Assembly (NCBI GenBank): GCA_029907475.1
Contig: JARYLU010000003.1
Location: forward strand, 85,527-149,526
DNA from: Bacillota bacterium
GTDB taxonomy: Bacteria > Bacillota > DSM-12270 > Thermacetogeniales > Thermacetogeniaceae
DNA: 64,000 bases
Direction: 5' to 3'
Shown here: positions 1-9,284 of the stretch, in pieces
Position numbering within the stretch: position 1 is the first letter of the stretch
Layout: every line of letters begins with the position of its first letter
Program-made: the position numbers and the translations under genes
Notes under the pieces: model-generated
Told to the model about the DNA's origin: nothing
Database searches by the model: none
Seen by the model: only the letters and a program-made list of their open reading frames with translations

Positions 1-461
1 TTGACGTGGAAATCAACTCCCAGGACCTGCGAATCGACGTCTTTTGTTCCAGCGGCCCCGGTGGTCAATCGGTCAACACCACCCAATCTGCCGTCAGGGT
101 TACCCATCTCCCGACAGGAATTGTGGTTACCTGCCAGGACGAAAAATCGCAGCATAAAAACAAAGAAAAGGCCCTGCGGGTTTTGCGCGCCCGGTTGCTG
201 GACCGCGCCCAGCGCGTCCAGCAGGGAGAAATCTCTACTTTGCGCCGGACCCAGGTGGGAAGCGGAGACCGCAGCGAGCGCATCAGGACTTATAATTTTC
301 CCCAGGGGAGGGTTACGGACCACCGGATCGGACTTACCCTGTACCGGCTGCCTGCGGTGCTGGACGGGGATTTAGAAGAAATCATTACCGCCTTGATTAC
401 CGCTCAGCGTGCTGAGCAGCTCCAGCAGGAACTCGTTTCCCGGAAAGAAGCAGGAGCTTGA
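1..461 (+). CDS. prfA: Peptide chain release factor 1, C-terminal part (cut by window start)
   Basis: Class I release factor that recognises UAA/UAG and triggers hydrolysis of peptidyl-tRNA on the ribosome. The reading frame is open to the left edge (first complete codon at base 3), so the N-terminal codon-recognition part lies outside the window. The GGQ loop is encoded at 60-68 in the context [10 protein letters not shown], with the family's downstream [10 protein letters not shown] segment. The GGQ glutamine is the substrate of PrmC, whose gene starts at the next base after the stop codon. RF1 rather than RF2 is chosen because prfA-prmC is the usual pair and no frameshift site is visible; the codon-recognition motif itself cannot be seen. 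Confidence 0.95.
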   Translation, partial: DVEINSQDLRIDVFCSSGPGGQSVNTTQSAVRVTHLPTGIVVTCQDEKSQHKNKEKALRVLRARLLDRAQRVQQGEISTLRRTQVGSGDRSERIRTYNFPQGRVTDHRIGLTLYRLPAVLDGDLEEIITALITAQRAEQLQQELVSRKEAGA

Positions 462-1334
462 ATGACCGGTGGAAGTCTGCTGCGGGACGGAATGCGATTT
501 TTGAAAGAGGCGGGGATTGGGTCTCCCCGGCTGGAGGCAGAAGTGTTGCTGGCCTTTGCCTGGGGACGAACCCGCACGGAAATTTTAGTCTATCCCGAAC
601 AGAGGATTCCCGCCGGTATTGTCGAAAACTTTTGGGAATTACTGAAACAAAGGGCCAGAGGAGTTCCTGTCGCCTATTTAACCGGGGAGAAAGAGTTCAT
701 GTCCCTATCGTTCCAGGTAAATCCTGCTGTTTTAATTCCCCGCCCGGAAACGGAACTGCTGGCAGAAAGAACCTTAGAGTTTCTCGCCGGCAGGGAGGAG
801 GGTCACAGACCTCTTGTTGCGGATGTCGGCACCGGTTGCGGGGCGCTTGCGGTCAGCCTGGCTTATTACAACCGCCGCGTCCGGGTGGTTGCCACAGATA
901 TTTCAGGTGCCGCCCTTGGAGTAGCGCGCGCGAACGCCCGGCGACACGGAGTGGAACAACGCATCGAATTCCTGGCGGGAGATCTGCTGGCTCCCCTGGG
1001 CGCCGAGGGGAGGACCGGCCGGGGTACGGCGGTTGTAGCCAACCTCCCTTATATCCCGCGCCCCCTGCTCAACTCCCTCCCCCGCGATGTCCGGTACGAG
1101 CCCCGTATCGCCCTGGATGGGGGAGTTGACGGGCTGGACCTGTACCGGCGCCTCCTTCCCCAGGCTGTCGCTTTCCTGGCACCTGGCGGTCTGCTGGCCT
1201 GCGAAGTGGACCCGGGGCAGGCCCGGGTGCTGGCCGGTTTGCTGGATGAACACGTTTGGAGCGAGGTTCAGGTGAGCCCGGATTACCAGGGCAGTCACCG
1301 GATGGTGACGGCCTTAAAAAGGAAGGAGAAATAG
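462..1334 (+). CDS. prmC: Release factor glutamine methyltransferase PrmC
   Basis: 290-residue SAM-dependent N5-glutamine methyltransferase that modifies the GGQ glutamine of release factors. An N-terminal helical domain is followed by a Rossmann methyltransferase domain with the SAM loop DVGTGCGALA and the substrate-binding NLPY motif at residues 194-197. The family usually has NPPY; NLPY is a common variant. The ATG directly abuts the prfA stop, so the two are translationally coupled. Length matches the family. B. subtilis has the same order (prfA-ywkE). Confidence 0.96.
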   Translation: MTGGSLLRDGMRFLKEAGIGSPRLEAEVLLAFAWGRTRTEILVYPEQRIPAGIVENFWELLKQRARGVPVAYLTGEKEFMSLSFQVNPAVLIPRPETELLAERTLEFLAGREEGHRPLVADVGTGCGALAVSLAYYNRRVRVVATDISGAALGVARANARRHGVEQRIEFLAGDLLAPLGAEGRTGRGTAVVANLPYIPRPLLNSLPRDVRYEPRIALDGGVDGLDLYRRLLPQAVAFLAPGGLLACEVDPGQARVLAGLLDEHVWSEVQVSPDYQGSHRMVTALKRKEK

Positions 1335-1335
1335 G

Positions 1336-2616
1336 GTGGCGGAGGAGACACAAGTAATCGCGGCTGTAGTTATTTTTTTGCTTACCTACGGTTTAATCAT
1401 TTCGGAAAAGGTGCACCGGGCAGTGGTTGCTCTCGCGGGAGCTGTGCTCCTGGTTTTGCTCGGGATTTTAACGCAGCACGAGGCGGTTGCCAGCGTTGAT
1501 TTCAATACCCTTGGCCTCTTGATCGGGATGATGATCATCGTCGGGATCACGAAGCACACCGGTCTTTTCCAGTTTCTTGCCATCGCGTCGGCACGCCTTG
1601 CGCGGGGAGAACCGATCCGGATTCTTCTCATCCTGGCGGCGGTTACCGCAGCTCTTTCTGCCTTGCTCGACAATGTCACGACCGTCCTCTTGATCGTTCC
1701 TGTGACGATTTCCGTTACCGAGGCGTTAGGTGTTTCTCCCATCCCCTTTCTTTTTGCAGAAATCATCGCTTCGAATATTGGGGGAACCGCGACTTTGATC
1801 GGGGATCCCCCCAACATCATGATCGGGAGCGCCACCGGCCTTGGTTTTCTGGATTTTGTGAAAAACCTTACCCCGGTTGTGGTGGTTATTTTTATTGTAA
1901 CAGCATTCATTTTCTGGCTCCTCTGGGGACGCAATTTAAAGGTTAACGAGGAGCAGAAGGACCAGGTCTTGAGTTTCGACCCCCGCGCCCAAATTCGGGA
2001 CTGGCTGCTGCTTAGAAAGAGCCTTTTCGTTTTGGGCGGTGTCATTTCAGGTTTTCTCCTGCACCAGTACCTCCAATTGGAGTCTGCTACAATTGCCCTC
2101 AGCGGCGCCGCCATCCTGTTGATCTTGAGCCGGACCGACCCTGAAGAGGCGCTCTTGACCGTCGAATGGCCGACCATCTTTTTCTTCCTCGGTCTTTTTA
2201 TTGTTGTCGGGGCGCTCGAAAAGGTCGGTGTCATCCATGCGGTAGCAAGGGGCTCCCTGCATCTTACGGGAGGGAATCTCAAAGCGACTGCTTTCTTGAT
2301 TTTGTGGCTCTCAGCCTTCGCCTCCGCTTTTGTCGATAATATTCCCTTTGTTGCCACGATGATTCCTTTAATCAAAGATATCGGGGTTTTAACGGGAATT
2401 CCTGTGCTCCCGTTGTGGTGGGCGCTCTCCCTGGGGGCGTGTCTGGGTGGGAACGGAACCCTTATCGGCGCCTCAGCAAATGTGACCGTCGCGGGGATTG
2501 CCGAGCGCAACGGCTACCCCTTTACTTTTCTGGAATACACGAAGGTCGCCTTCCCCCTGATGGTTATTTCCATCCTTATTGCTCATCTCTACCTTTACTT
2601 TTTTTATTTGAGATAA
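1336..2616 (+). CDS. ArsB/NhaD-family (ion transporter superfamily) membrane permease
   Basis: 426-residue integral membrane protein with about 11-12 hydrophobic segments. The repeated DNVTTVLL and DNIPFVATM signatures and the GGTATLIGDPPNIMIG and GNGTLIGASANV hairpins are typical of the ArsB/NhaD branch of the ion transporter superfamily. It could export arsenite or exchange Na+/H+ or a carboxylate; the substrate cannot be read from sequence, and no arsR or arsA lies nearby. The GTG start follows the prmC stop by one base, with a GGAAGGAG-like site inside the end of prmC. It occupies a position that in B. subtilis holds spoIIR and ywlA/B. Confidence 0.85.
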   Translation: MAEETQVIAAVVIFLLTYGLIISEKVHRAVVALAGAVLLVLLGILTQHEAVASVDFNTLGLLIGMMIIVGITKHTGLFQFLAIASARLARGEPIRILLILAAVTAALSALLDNVTTVLLIVPVTISVTEALGVSPIPFLFAEIIASNIGGTATLIGDPPNIMIGSATGLGFLDFVKNLTPVVVVIFIVTAFIFWLLWGRNLKVNEEQKDQVLSFDPRAQIRDWLLLRKSLFVLGGVISGFLLHQYLQLESATIALSGAAILLILSRTDPEEALLTVEWPTIFFFLGLFIVVGALEKVGVIHAVARGSLHLTGGNLKATAFLILWLSAFASAFVDNIPFVATMIPLIKDIGVLTGIPVLPLWWALSLGACLGGNGTLIGASANVTVAGIAERNGYPFTFLEYTKVAFPLMVISILIAHLYLYFFYLR

Positions 2617-2668
2617 ACCTGAAAAGATATAAAAGTATTAAGGCAAGGGAAAGCAGGAAATTCTATAC

Positions 2669-3766
2669 GTGGGTGGTCATATGGAGAACCGTAAGGAAAC
2701 ACGCGTCCTCCGTGTCGATCCGTCACACCCCGAGCCTGCGGTAATCAGGGCTGCGGCGGAAGTGATCAAGCGAGGAGGGACCGTGGCCTTTCCGACCGAA
2801 ACCGTTTACGGATTAGGCGCCAACGCCTTGCATCCGGAGGCGGTGAAGAAAATTTTTCATGCCAAAGGAAGGCCATCTGGGAACCCTTTGATTGCGCACA
2901 TCGCCTCGCTTGACCAGGCCCGCGCCCTTGTTGCGGATTGGCCCCCGGCGGCGGAGGGTCTGGCCCGCAGATTCTGGCCGGGTCCCCTGACCCTGATCCT
3001 GCTTCGCGCTTCCCTGGTGCCGGACGAAGTTACGGCGGGTCTTCCCACCGTTGCCCTGCGCTTGCCGGCCCATCCAGTCGCCCTTGCCCTGATCGAGGCA
3101 AGCGGCGTTCCCATTGCGGCGCCGAGCGCGAACATTTCAGGGCGCCCCAGCCCTACCCGCGCTTCTCACGTCCTGGCTGATCTGGCAGGAAAAATTGACT
3201 TGATTCTGGACGGAGGCGCCACCGAAGTAGGGGTGGAATCTACGATCCTTGACCTGAGCGGGCCGCGTCCCGTCCTGCTCCGGCCTGGCGGGATCTCGAA
3301 GGAAGAACTAGAGGCCACCCTTGAAACGGAAGTCCCTTTACACCCGGCGGTCCTGCAAGGGGTTGCCGGGGAATCTCGAGGGGACCTCGATGTTGCACCA
3401 AGCCCCGGCACCCTTTTTAAGCATTATGCCCCTGCAGCACGGGTATTGGTGGTCACGGGTACTCCGGAGGAACAGGTGGTAAAAATAAAAAATTACCTGA
3501 CCGGCCATCCGGGGGTTCGGGTGGGGGTTCTGGCGACGTCGGAAAATTATTCTTTTTACCAGGCTCAAGGGGTTACTCCTGCCCACCTGGAAATCCTGGG
3601 GTCCAGGCACTGCCCGGAAGAGATCGCAAACCGGCTTTTCAGCGCCCTCCGGAAATGCGACGAGGTAGGAGTTGAAGCGATCCTGGTTGAGACGATTCCC
3701 GTTGCCGGAATTGGCCTTGCCGTCATGAACCGTTTAACCCGTGCCGCGGAGAACCGTGCTTTATAA
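2669..3766 (+). CDS. ywlC: L-threonylcarbamoyladenylate synthase (Sua5/YwlC type)
   Basis: 365-residue two-domain Sua5-type enzyme that makes threonylcarbamoyl-AMP from threonine, bicarbonate and ATP for the t6A37 modification of ANN-decoding tRNAs. The N-terminal YrdC domain (about residues 15-205) contains PTETVYGLG, the KGRPSGNPL basic loop and PSANISGRPSPT. A linker leads to the C-terminal Sua5 domain. The GTG start at 2669 has an AGGAAA site 8 bases upstream; ATG at 2681 is the alternative (361 aa) but has no well-spaced site. It heads a block in the same order as B. subtilis ywlC-ywlD-ywlE-ywlF-glyA. Confidence 0.95.
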   Translation: MGGHMENRKETRVLRVDPSHPEPAVIRAAAEVIKRGGTVAFPTETVYGLGANALHPEAVKKIFHAKGRPSGNPLIAHIASLDQARALVADWPPAAEGLARRFWPGPLTLILLRASLVPDEVTAGLPTVALRLPAHPVALALIEASGVPIAAPSANISGRPSPTRASHVLADLAGKIDLILDGGATEVGVESTILDLSGPRPVLLRPGGISKEELEATLETEVPLHPAVLQGVAGESRGDLDVAPSPGTLFKHYAPAARVLVVTGTPEEQVVKIKNYLTGHPGVRVGVLATSENYSFYQAQGVTPAHLEILGSRHCPEEIANRLFSALRKCDEVGVEAILVETIPVAGIGLAVMNRLTRAAENRAL

Positions 3767-3788
3767 TTCTGGAAAGGCGGTTTTTCAA

Positions 3789-4370
3789 TTGGACAATTTC
3801 CTCATGGTGCTGCTGGTGGCGGTTGCGCTGGGAACCGATGCCTTTTCCCTGGCGCTGGGGATAGGAATGAGCCATCCTGCCCGCAACCACATTTTGCGGA
3901 CCGCCTCTGTAGTCGGGATTTTTCACATTTTGATGCCGCTGGCCGGTGTTTACGTCGGTGCCCTGATCGGCGGGCTTGTCGGCAAGGTGGCTGTTTGGGT
4001 CGGGGGCGGGATCTTAATTATCCTGGGCCTGCGAATGGTCTGGAGCGGTCGCCCCTGGCGGCGCGAGATTTACAGTTTTCGCGAGGCACGGCACCTCCGG
4101 AAAAATTCTTCATCTCAACCTGTTCGGGAGTGGGGGGGCCTCCTTGCTTTAAGCTGGAGCGTGAGTGTCGATTCCTTCGGCGCAGGTATTGGTTTGGGTG
4201 CCTTTATGGCGCGATTTTCCTATACTGTTCTTATTCTTGGCGTTGTGGCCGGGTTGATGACCGCTGCAGGCCTGGTTTTGGGGCGCTGGTTCACCCGGTG
4301 GGTGGGGGACTGGGCCGAAACAATCGGGGGGCTGGTTTTAACAGGAATCGGTCTGAGGCTCTTGTTTTAA
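3789..4370 (+). CDS. mntP: Manganese efflux pump MntP (YwlD)
   Basis: 193-residue membrane protein with six predicted transmembrane segments arranged as two DUF204 repeats. The acidic residue in VALGTDAFSLALG in the first half is mirrored by SWSVSVDSFGAGIGLG in the second half, the intramembrane aspartates of the Mn2+ exporter family. The TTG start at 3789 is preceded by AAAGGCGG with 8-base spacing; a GTG at 3741 would overlap ywlC and lacks a site. It follows ywlC as in B. subtilis. No Mn-responsive yybP-ykoY riboswitch is visible upstream; there is no room for one. Confidence 0.9.
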   Translation: MDNFLMVLLVAVALGTDAFSLALGIGMSHPARNHILRTASVVGIFHILMPLAGVYVGALIGGLVGKVAVWVGGGILIILGLRMVWSGRPWRREIYSFREARHLRKNSSSQPVREWGGLLALSWSVSVDSFGAGIGLGAFMARFSYTVLILGVVAGLMTAAGLVLGRWFTRWVGDWAETIGGLVLTGIGLRLLF

Positions 4371-4397
4371 CACAAATTATTCCGGGAGGTGGTAGTG

Positions 4398-5087
4398 TTG
4401 CGGATCTTGTTTATCTGTACCGGAAACACCTGCCGCAGCTTGATGGCCGAGGCTCTAGCCCGGAAAACCTTGCGCCGCTTCAATCTCGAAGGTCAGGTCG
4501 AAGTCGCCTCGGCGGGGCTTGCTGCTTTCCCGGGCTCGCCTGCCAGCCCGGAGGCGCTCGCCGTCTTAACCGACGCGGGGCTCGACCTTTCACGGCACCG
4601 GGCGGTGCAGTTAACGCGTGAAATGGTTCGCGCTTCTGATTTGATTTTAACGATGACGGCAAGCCAGAAGCGCCAGTTGTTGGAATCTTTCCCTGAGGCG
4701 CACGAGAAAGTGTTTATCTTCAAAGAGTTTCTGGATCTTGGTCCCCAGAAGGAAAAGAAAGGTCCTTTGGTGGATCTGATCAAGCGGGTTCAAGAAAAGA
4801 GGGAGAAATTCCGGGCAAAACATGGCCGGGTGGTCGGCAGGCTGGAACAGGAAAGATCTGAAATCCTCAAGCGCCTCCAGGAAATCGAAAATGAACTCAC
4901 CGCCTGGGAGGACCGCCTTGCGGACGAAATCCGGCCGGAGGTCCGGGAAATCCGAAAGATTGAAACCGAGCTGGCTGATTACGATATTCCCGATCCCTTC
5001 GGGCAGTCCCGCGAGGTTTACAAGCAGTGCGCCCGGGAGCTTGCAGGCATGGTGGAAGAGCTGGCCCGGAAGCTCAAGCAGAAATAA
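4398..5087 (+). CDS. ywlE: YwlE-type protein arginine phosphatase / LMW-PTP with large insertion
   Basis: 229-residue low-molecular-weight phosphatase fold. The P-loop CX5R is C7-TGNTC-R13, and Thr11 matches the residue reported to give B. subtilis YwlE its phosphoarginine preference, so protein-arginine phosphatase is more likely than tyrosine phosphatase. The general-acid loop appears as DIPDPFGQS near residue 200. Between the KEFLDLG strand (about residue 117) and that loop lies an extra segment of roughly 75-80 charged, heptad-like residues with no counterpart in normal 150-residue family members. The TTG start has GGGAGG 8 bases upstream. Synteny (ywlC-mntP-here-rpiB-glyA) supports orthology to ywlE. 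Confidence 0.85.
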   Translation: MRILFICTGNTCRSLMAEALARKTLRRFNLEGQVEVASAGLAAFPGSPASPEALAVLTDAGLDLSRHRAVQLTREMVRASDLILTMTASQKRQLLESFPEAHEKVFIFKEFLDLGPQKEKKGPLVDLIKRVQEKREKFRAKHGRVVGRLEQERSEILKRLQEIENELTAWEDRLADEIRPEVREIRKIETELADYDIPDPFGQSREVYKQCARELAGMVEELARKLKQK

Positions 5088-5186
5088 CTAACTGGTTGTT
5101 TTTGTCAGGCCACAGGAATTCGGAAAAAGAGGAAAAAAAGGACCTAGTGGCGAAATTTTCCCTGGCAGATTTATGGGGTGTGAGGA

Positions 5187-5645
5187 ATGCAAGTTGCAAT
5201 TGGCAGCGATCATGCGGGTTTTCATCTCAAGGAAAGGGTAAAGGAGTATCTTACCTCCCGTCAGATAGAGTTTCGAGATTTTGGCGTGGACCGTCCCGAT
5301 CCTGCGGATTATCCCGATATTGCCCGGGTAGTGGCGGAGGCGGTCGCAACCGGAGAGTGCGACCGGGGGGTCCTTATTTGCGGCACGGGAATCGGGATGG
5401 TCATCGCGGCCAATAAAGTACCCGGGATCAGAGCTGCTTTGTGCCAGGATTCTTTTACGGCCCGTGCCGCTCGGGAGCACAATGATGTCAACATTTTGAC
5501 CCTGGGCGAAAGGGTATTGGGACCAGGTCTCGCCTGCGAGATTATCGAAACCTGGTTGCAGGCACAGTTTGCAGGAGGTCGTCATGCCCGCCGGCTTGCA
5601 AAGATCCGGTTGATGGAAGAAAAATACTGTTGCAACAAACCTTGA
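5187..5645 (+). CDS. rpiB: Ribose-5-phosphate isomerase B
   Basis: 152-residue RpiB/LacAB-family isomerase interconverting ribose 5-phosphate and ribulose 5-phosphate in the pentose phosphate pathway. It shows the N-terminal GSDHAGFHLK motif, the active-site CGTGIGM loop (catalytic Cys in DRGVLICGTG), and the phosphate-binding HNDVNILTLG segment. Length is normal. The ATG at 5187 is preceded by GTGAGG. It is the ywlF equivalent; the ywlG gene that separates ywlF and glyA in B. subtilis is absent. Confidence 0.96.
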   Translation: MQVAIGSDHAGFHLKERVKEYLTSRQIEFRDFGVDRPDPADYPDIARVVAEAVATGECDRGVLICGTGIGMVIAANKVPGIRAALCQDSFTARAAREHNDVNILTLGERVLGPGLACEIIETWLQAQFAGGRHARRLAKIRLMEEKYCCNKP

Positions 5646-5693
5646 AGCAATAATTACTGTTCGCGTGGTGAAAAATAAACAGGGGGTAGGAGA

Positions 5694-6968
5694 ATGGATT
5701 ATATTGAGAAATATTTAATGCCGGTGGACCCCGAGGTAGCTGCTGCCATTCTCGCAGAAGAGCGGCGCCAGCAGGAAAAACTGGAGTTAATTGCCTCGGA
5801 GAATTCTGTGAGCAGGGCGATCCTGGCGGCCCAGGGTTGCGTGATGACCAATAAATACGCTGAAGGGTACCCCGGCCGGCGCTATTATGGGGGCTGTGAA
5901 TTTGTTGACATCGTAGAAACCCTGGCGCAAGAAAGGGCAAAGGTCTTATTTGGGGCCGAACATGTCAACGTGCAACCCCACTCTGGGACCCAGGCCAACA
6001 CGGCTGTTTATTACGCGGTTTTGAAACCGGGGGGCCGCATTCTCGGGATGAGCCTGAGCCACGGCGGCCACCTCACGCACGGCAGCCCTGTAAGCATTTC
6101 TGGTACTTATTACGAGGCCCATTTTTACGGCGTGAACGAAAACGGTTTTCTCGATTACGACGGGATCAGGGTGCTGGCGCACCAGGTGCGCCCCCATTTA
6201 ATTATTGCGGGGGCGAGCGCTTATCCCCGAACGATTGATTTTGCCGCTTTCGCGGCAATAGCGGGGGAGGTCGGCGCCTACCTTGTGGTAGACATGGCCC
6301 ATATCGCGGGGCTGGTCGCGGCAGGTCTCCACCCCAACCCGGTTCATCACGCGGAATTTGTTACATCTACTACACATAAAACTTTAAGAGGACCGCGCGG
6401 GGGATTGATCATGTGCCAGGCCCGCTTTGCTGCTGAAATCGACAAGGCGGTTTTTCCGGGGACCCAGGGGGGCCCCTTGATGCATGTCATCGCGGCCAAG
6501 GCCGTTTGTTTCAAGCAGGCTCAAACCGAAGATTTCCGGCAGTACCAGCACCAGGTGGTCGCAAATGCGCGGGTGCTTGGCGAATGTTTAAAAGAGTACG
6601 GTTTCTCCCTTGTCTCCGGGGGAACCGATACCCACCTGGTCCTTGTCGACCTGCGCAACAAAAATTTAACCGGGAAAGAGGCCGAATTGATGCTGGACGA
6701 AGTAGGGATTACGGTAAACAAAAACACGATCCCCTTTGATCCGCAAAAGCCCCAGATTACCAGCGGGATCCGGATCGGTGCTCCGGCGGTTACAACCCGG
6801 GGAATGAAGGAAAAGGAAATGGAGCAGGTTGCGACGGCAATTCACTACACCATCTCCTATCCCGGGGATGAAGCGAAGCGGGAGGCGGCGCGCCGGATTG
6901 TCCGTTCCCTTTGTTCCAGTTTTCCCCTTTATTCCGGGGAGCGGGGGGAGTTTTTTGGGACGACCTGA
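5694..6968 (+). CDS. glyA: Serine hydroxymethyltransferase
   Basis: 424-residue PLP enzyme converting serine plus tetrahydrofolate to glycine plus 5,10-methylene-THF. The Schiff-base lysine is K229 in [14 protein letters not shown]; other family features are [11 protein letters not shown] at the N-terminus, [13 protein letters not shown] and the [10 protein letters not shown] strand. It has a strong AGGGGGTAGGAG-type ribosome site. It links one-carbon metabolism to the fhs and folate genes further along the window. The last 14 bases overlap the next gene, indicating translational coupling. Confidence 0.97.
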   Translation: MDYIEKYLMPVDPEVAAAILAEERRQQEKLELIASENSVSRAILAAQGCVMTNKYAEGYPGRRYYGGCEFVDIVETLAQERAKVLFGAEHVNVQPHSGTQANTAVYYAVLKPGGRILGMSLSHGGHLTHGSPVSISGTYYEAHFYGVNENGFLDYDGIRVLAHQVRPHLIIAGASAYPRTIDFAAFAAIAGEVGAYLVVDMAHIAGLVAAGLHPNPVHHAEFVTSTTHKTLRGPRGGLIMCQARFAAEIDKAVFPGTQGGPLMHVIAAKAVCFKQAQTEDFRQYQHQVVANARVLGECLKEYGFSLVSGGTDTHLVLVDLRNKNLTGKEAELMLDEVGITVNKNTIPFDPQKPQITSGIRIGAPAVTTRGMKEKEMEQVATAIHYTISYPGDEAKREAARRIVRSLCSSFPLYSGERGEFFGTT

Positions 6969-7467
6969 CTGGCATGAATACTTTATGGCAATTACGCAGG
7001 TGGTTGGCCGGCGTTCCACATGTATCCGGCGCCAGGTAGGAGCGATTATCGTCAAAGAGCGGCGCATTCTTTGCACCGGGTATAATGGTGCGCCGGCCGG
7101 CCTGCCGCATTGTCTTGACGTGGGTTGCCTGCGCGAAAAAATGCACGTCCCCCCGGGAGAGCGCCACGAGTTGTGCCGGGGCTTGCATGCGGAGCAGAAT
7201 GCCATCATCCAGGCGGCGCTGTACGGGATCAGCATTCGGGGCGGAAGCTTTTACATTACCCACCGGCCCTGTGCCTTGTGCGCCAAAATGATCTGTAATG
7301 CAGAGATCAAAGAGGTTTTTTTTCAAGGGGATTATCCGGACCAGCTTGCCTTGGACATTTTCGGCGAGGCCGGGGTTCGGCTTATTTGTTTGGGGCCCCA
7401 CCAAACGGGAGAGGAGGAAAAAGTGAGACTTGAAGACGAAAACCATCGCGCTCCCGCGCCTGAATAA
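6955..7467 (+). CDS. comEB: dCMP deaminase (ComEB family)
   Basis: 170-residue zinc deoxycytidylate deaminase supplying dUMP for thymidylate synthesis. Zinc and catalytic motifs are HAE (H78, E80) and PCALC (C106, C109). An extra cysteine/histidine set (HCLDVGC...[11 protein letters not shown]) is typical of the family's second metal region. The TTG start at 6955 gives the standard [11 protein letters not shown]-terminus and has a GGGGGAG site; longer upstream readings would lie inside glyA and look unlike any deaminase. Overlaps glyA by 14 bases and the next gene by 38. Confidence 0.93.
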   Translation: MGRPDWHEYFMAITQVVGRRSTCIRRQVGAIIVKERRILCTGYNGAPAGLPHCLDVGCLREKMHVPPGERHELCRGLHAEQNAIIQAALYGISIRGGSFYITHRPCALCAKMICNAEIKEVFFQGDYPDQLALDIFGEAGVRLICLGPHQTGEEEKVRLEDENHRAPAPE

Positions 7468-7744
7468 CCTCGCGCCTACTTTAGAGTCCACTGCCCTCAA
7501 GTTGCTGGAAGAGGCCGGGGAGCTCGCCCAGGCGATTGGAAAATTTCGGGGTTTGAGCGGGGAGCGAACGACCCTGGATGAGGAGCGGGTAGTGAACCTG
7601 ATTTTGCGTGAACTCCTGGACGTGGCGCAGACGGCCGTATCTCTCTTATTTGTGCTGGAAGAAAAGTACGGGGCGGACATCGGAGCGGCTTTGGAGCGGC
7701 ATGTTCAAAAACTGATTGAGAAAGACTACCTACGTCTGGAGTGA
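7430..7744 (+). CDS. MazG-like nucleotide pyrophosphohydrolase domain protein
   Basis: 104-residue all-alpha protein resembling the MazG/dUTPase-like superfamily: KLLEEAGELAQAIGKF supplies the EExxE metal-binding helix, and LRELLDVAQTAVSLL supplies the second ExxD helix. It probably hydrolyses a nucleoside triphosphate to the monophosphate. Being translationally coupled to dCMP deaminase (overlap 38 bases, different frame), it may act on deoxynucleotide pools, which is inference. The TTG start has GAGGAGG 9 bases upstream. Full-length MazG has two such domains; this is a single-domain version. Confidence 0.8.
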   Translation: MKTKTIALPRLNNLAPTLESTALKLLEEAGELAQAIGKFRGLSGERTTLDEERVVNLILRELLDVAQTAVSLLFVLEEKYGADIGAALERHVQKLIEKDYLRLE

Positions 7745-7757
7745 GAAAGAGGGAAAA

Positions 7758-8930
7758 GTGACCAGGGCAGGCAAAAAAATTAAGGTCTTGAGTATTTTCG
7801 GAACGCGCCCCGAGGCAATTAAAATGGCACCTGTGGTCAGGGAGCTGCAGCGCCGGCCTGAGGTGGTGGAGTGCCGGGTCGTGGTTACGGCGCAGCACCG
7901 CGAAATGCTGGACCAGGTGCTGCATACCTTCGCCTTGGAACCTGATTACGACCTGGCGTTGATGCGCCCGGGCCAGGATTTGTTCGACATTACCGGGGCT
8001 GTCCTGCAGGGGCTTAAGGGGGTTCTCGAACGTGAGCGGCCCGATTTCATTCTTGTTCAGGGTGATACCACAACCACTTTTGCGGGAGCGCTCGCGGCTT
8101 TTTATTTTCAAATTCCCATCGGCCACGTTGAAGCAGGGCTTCGGACTCGCGAGAAATACGCCCCCTTTCCCGAGGAAATCAACCGGGTTTTAACCTCTCA
8201 TCTTGCAGACCTGCACTTTGCCCCTACGGAAACGGCCCGGAACTTTCTACTGAAGGAGGGGATCTCTGAGAAAAATATTTTCATCACCGGGAATCCGGTC
8301 ATTGATGCACTTCATCTCGCCCTCGGCCGGCCGTGCCGGCTGGAGCCCGATCTGGCGCGCCCTTTCGAAGAAAACCGGCGTGTTATTCTTTTAACCACCC
8401 ACCGCCGGGAGAACCTGGGGGAGCCCTTGCGGGAAGTGTACCTGGCGCTGCGGCAGCTTCTCGACCGTTACCGTGATTTAGGCGTGCTCTTCCCCGTACA
8501 TAAAAACCCCAAAGTGCGCCGGGAAGTCGCGCGGATCCTGGCCGGGGTTGAAAGGATCTACTTCACGGAACCGCTGGACTACCTCCCTTTCCTCAATGTG
8601 ATGAAAAGAGCATCTCTGGTGCTCACAGATTCGGGAGGGATTCAAGAGGAGGCGCCCGCCCTGGGGAAACCGGTACTGGTTTTGCGGGACGTGACGGAGC
8701 GGCCTGAAGCTCTGAAGGCAGGAACCGCCAGGCTCGTTGGAACGGACCGCACCCGGGTCGAGGCTGAAGTAGCCCGTCTTCTTGAAGACGAAAAGGCTTA
8801 CGGGGAAATGGCAAGCGCTGTTAATCCCTACGGAGACGGACAAGCAGCGCCGCGCATCGTTCAAGCCGTTTTATCCTATTTTGGGCTGGCCCCGGTACCG
8901 GCCGACTTTTCACCTGCTCTTCTTAAGTGA
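7758..8930 (+). CDS. wecB: UDP-N-acetylglucosamine 2-epimerase (non-hydrolysing)
   Basis: 390-residue GT-B fold epimerase making UDP-ManNAc for cell-wall teichoic-acid-type or surface polysaccharides. Characteristic sequences are FGTRPEAIKMAPVV at the N-terminus, VQGDTTTTFAG, the HVEAGLRT loop, TTHRRENLG, and the SGGIQEEAPALGKPVLVLR uridine/diphosphate site. The GTG start at 7758 has a GAAAGAGGG site; an upstream ATG-type reading would overlap the previous gene. As in B. subtilis (mnaA), it lies just before the ATP synthase genes. Confidence 0.95.
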   Translation: MTRAGKKIKVLSIFGTRPEAIKMAPVVRELQRRPEVVECRVVVTAQHREMLDQVLHTFALEPDYDLALMRPGQDLFDITGAVLQGLKGVLERERPDFILVQGDTTTTFAGALAAFYFQIPIGHVEAGLRTREKYAPFPEEINRVLTSHLADLHFAPTETARNFLLKEGISEKNIFITGNPVIDALHLALGRPCRLEPDLARPFEENRRVILLTTHRRENLGEPLREVYLALRQLLDRYRDLGVLFPVHKNPKVRREVARILAGVERIYFTEPLDYLPFLNVMKRASLVLTDSGGIQEEAPALGKPVLVLRDVTERPEALKAGTARLVGTDRTRVEAEVARLLEDEKAYGEMASAVNPYGDGQAAPRIVQAVLSYFGLAPVPADFSPALLK

Positions 8931-9026
8931 GGATTTTTTTGAAAAAAGGCGAAGCAAGGAAGGAATTTGGTTGGTTAAAGCGAATAAAAATGTGAGCCTT
9001 GTTTCGCTAAAAGGTGGAGTGTAAGA

Positions 9027-9275
9027 TTGGTTAAGAAAAAGGGTACCCCAGTTTGGCGTGCTCTGGGGTTGATGACCAATATCGGGATTACGATGGCGGC
9101 TTCTGTTTTTATCGGATATTATATGGGGCACTACCTGGACAAATTGTTGCAAAATCGGATCCATTATACAAATCCCTGGCTTACCATGATTTTTGCCCTT
9201 TTTGGGGTTGCAGCAGGTTTCCGCGGCGTATTCCGGCTGATTAACGAATCACTCCGAGAAGGGGGCAAGGAGTGA
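9027..9275 (+). CDS. atpZ: AtpZ/AtpI-family small membrane protein
   Basis: 82-residue protein with two transmembrane helices, about residues 13-32 and 50-70. It belongs to the AtpZ family found ahead of atpI in many ATP synthase operons; family work suggests a role with AtpI in c-ring assembly or Mg2+/Ca2+ transport. The TTG start is set by AAGGTGGAG at 9011-9019. It is the first gene of the atp operon here. Confidence is good for the family and lower for the biochemical role. Confidence 0.82.
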   Translation: MVKKKGTPVWRALGLMTNIGITMAASVFIGYYMGHYLDKLLQNRIHYTNPWLTMIFALFGVAAGFRGVFRLINESLREGGKE

Positions 9276-9284
9276 TGAACCGCG

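Noticed and set aside
1386..2510. Long (374-codon) minus-strand reading frame opposite the ArsB-like gene
   Set aside because: Low-complexity Arg/Lys/Pro-rich translation, a typical antisense shadow of a membrane protein gene; the plus strand has clear transporter motifs.
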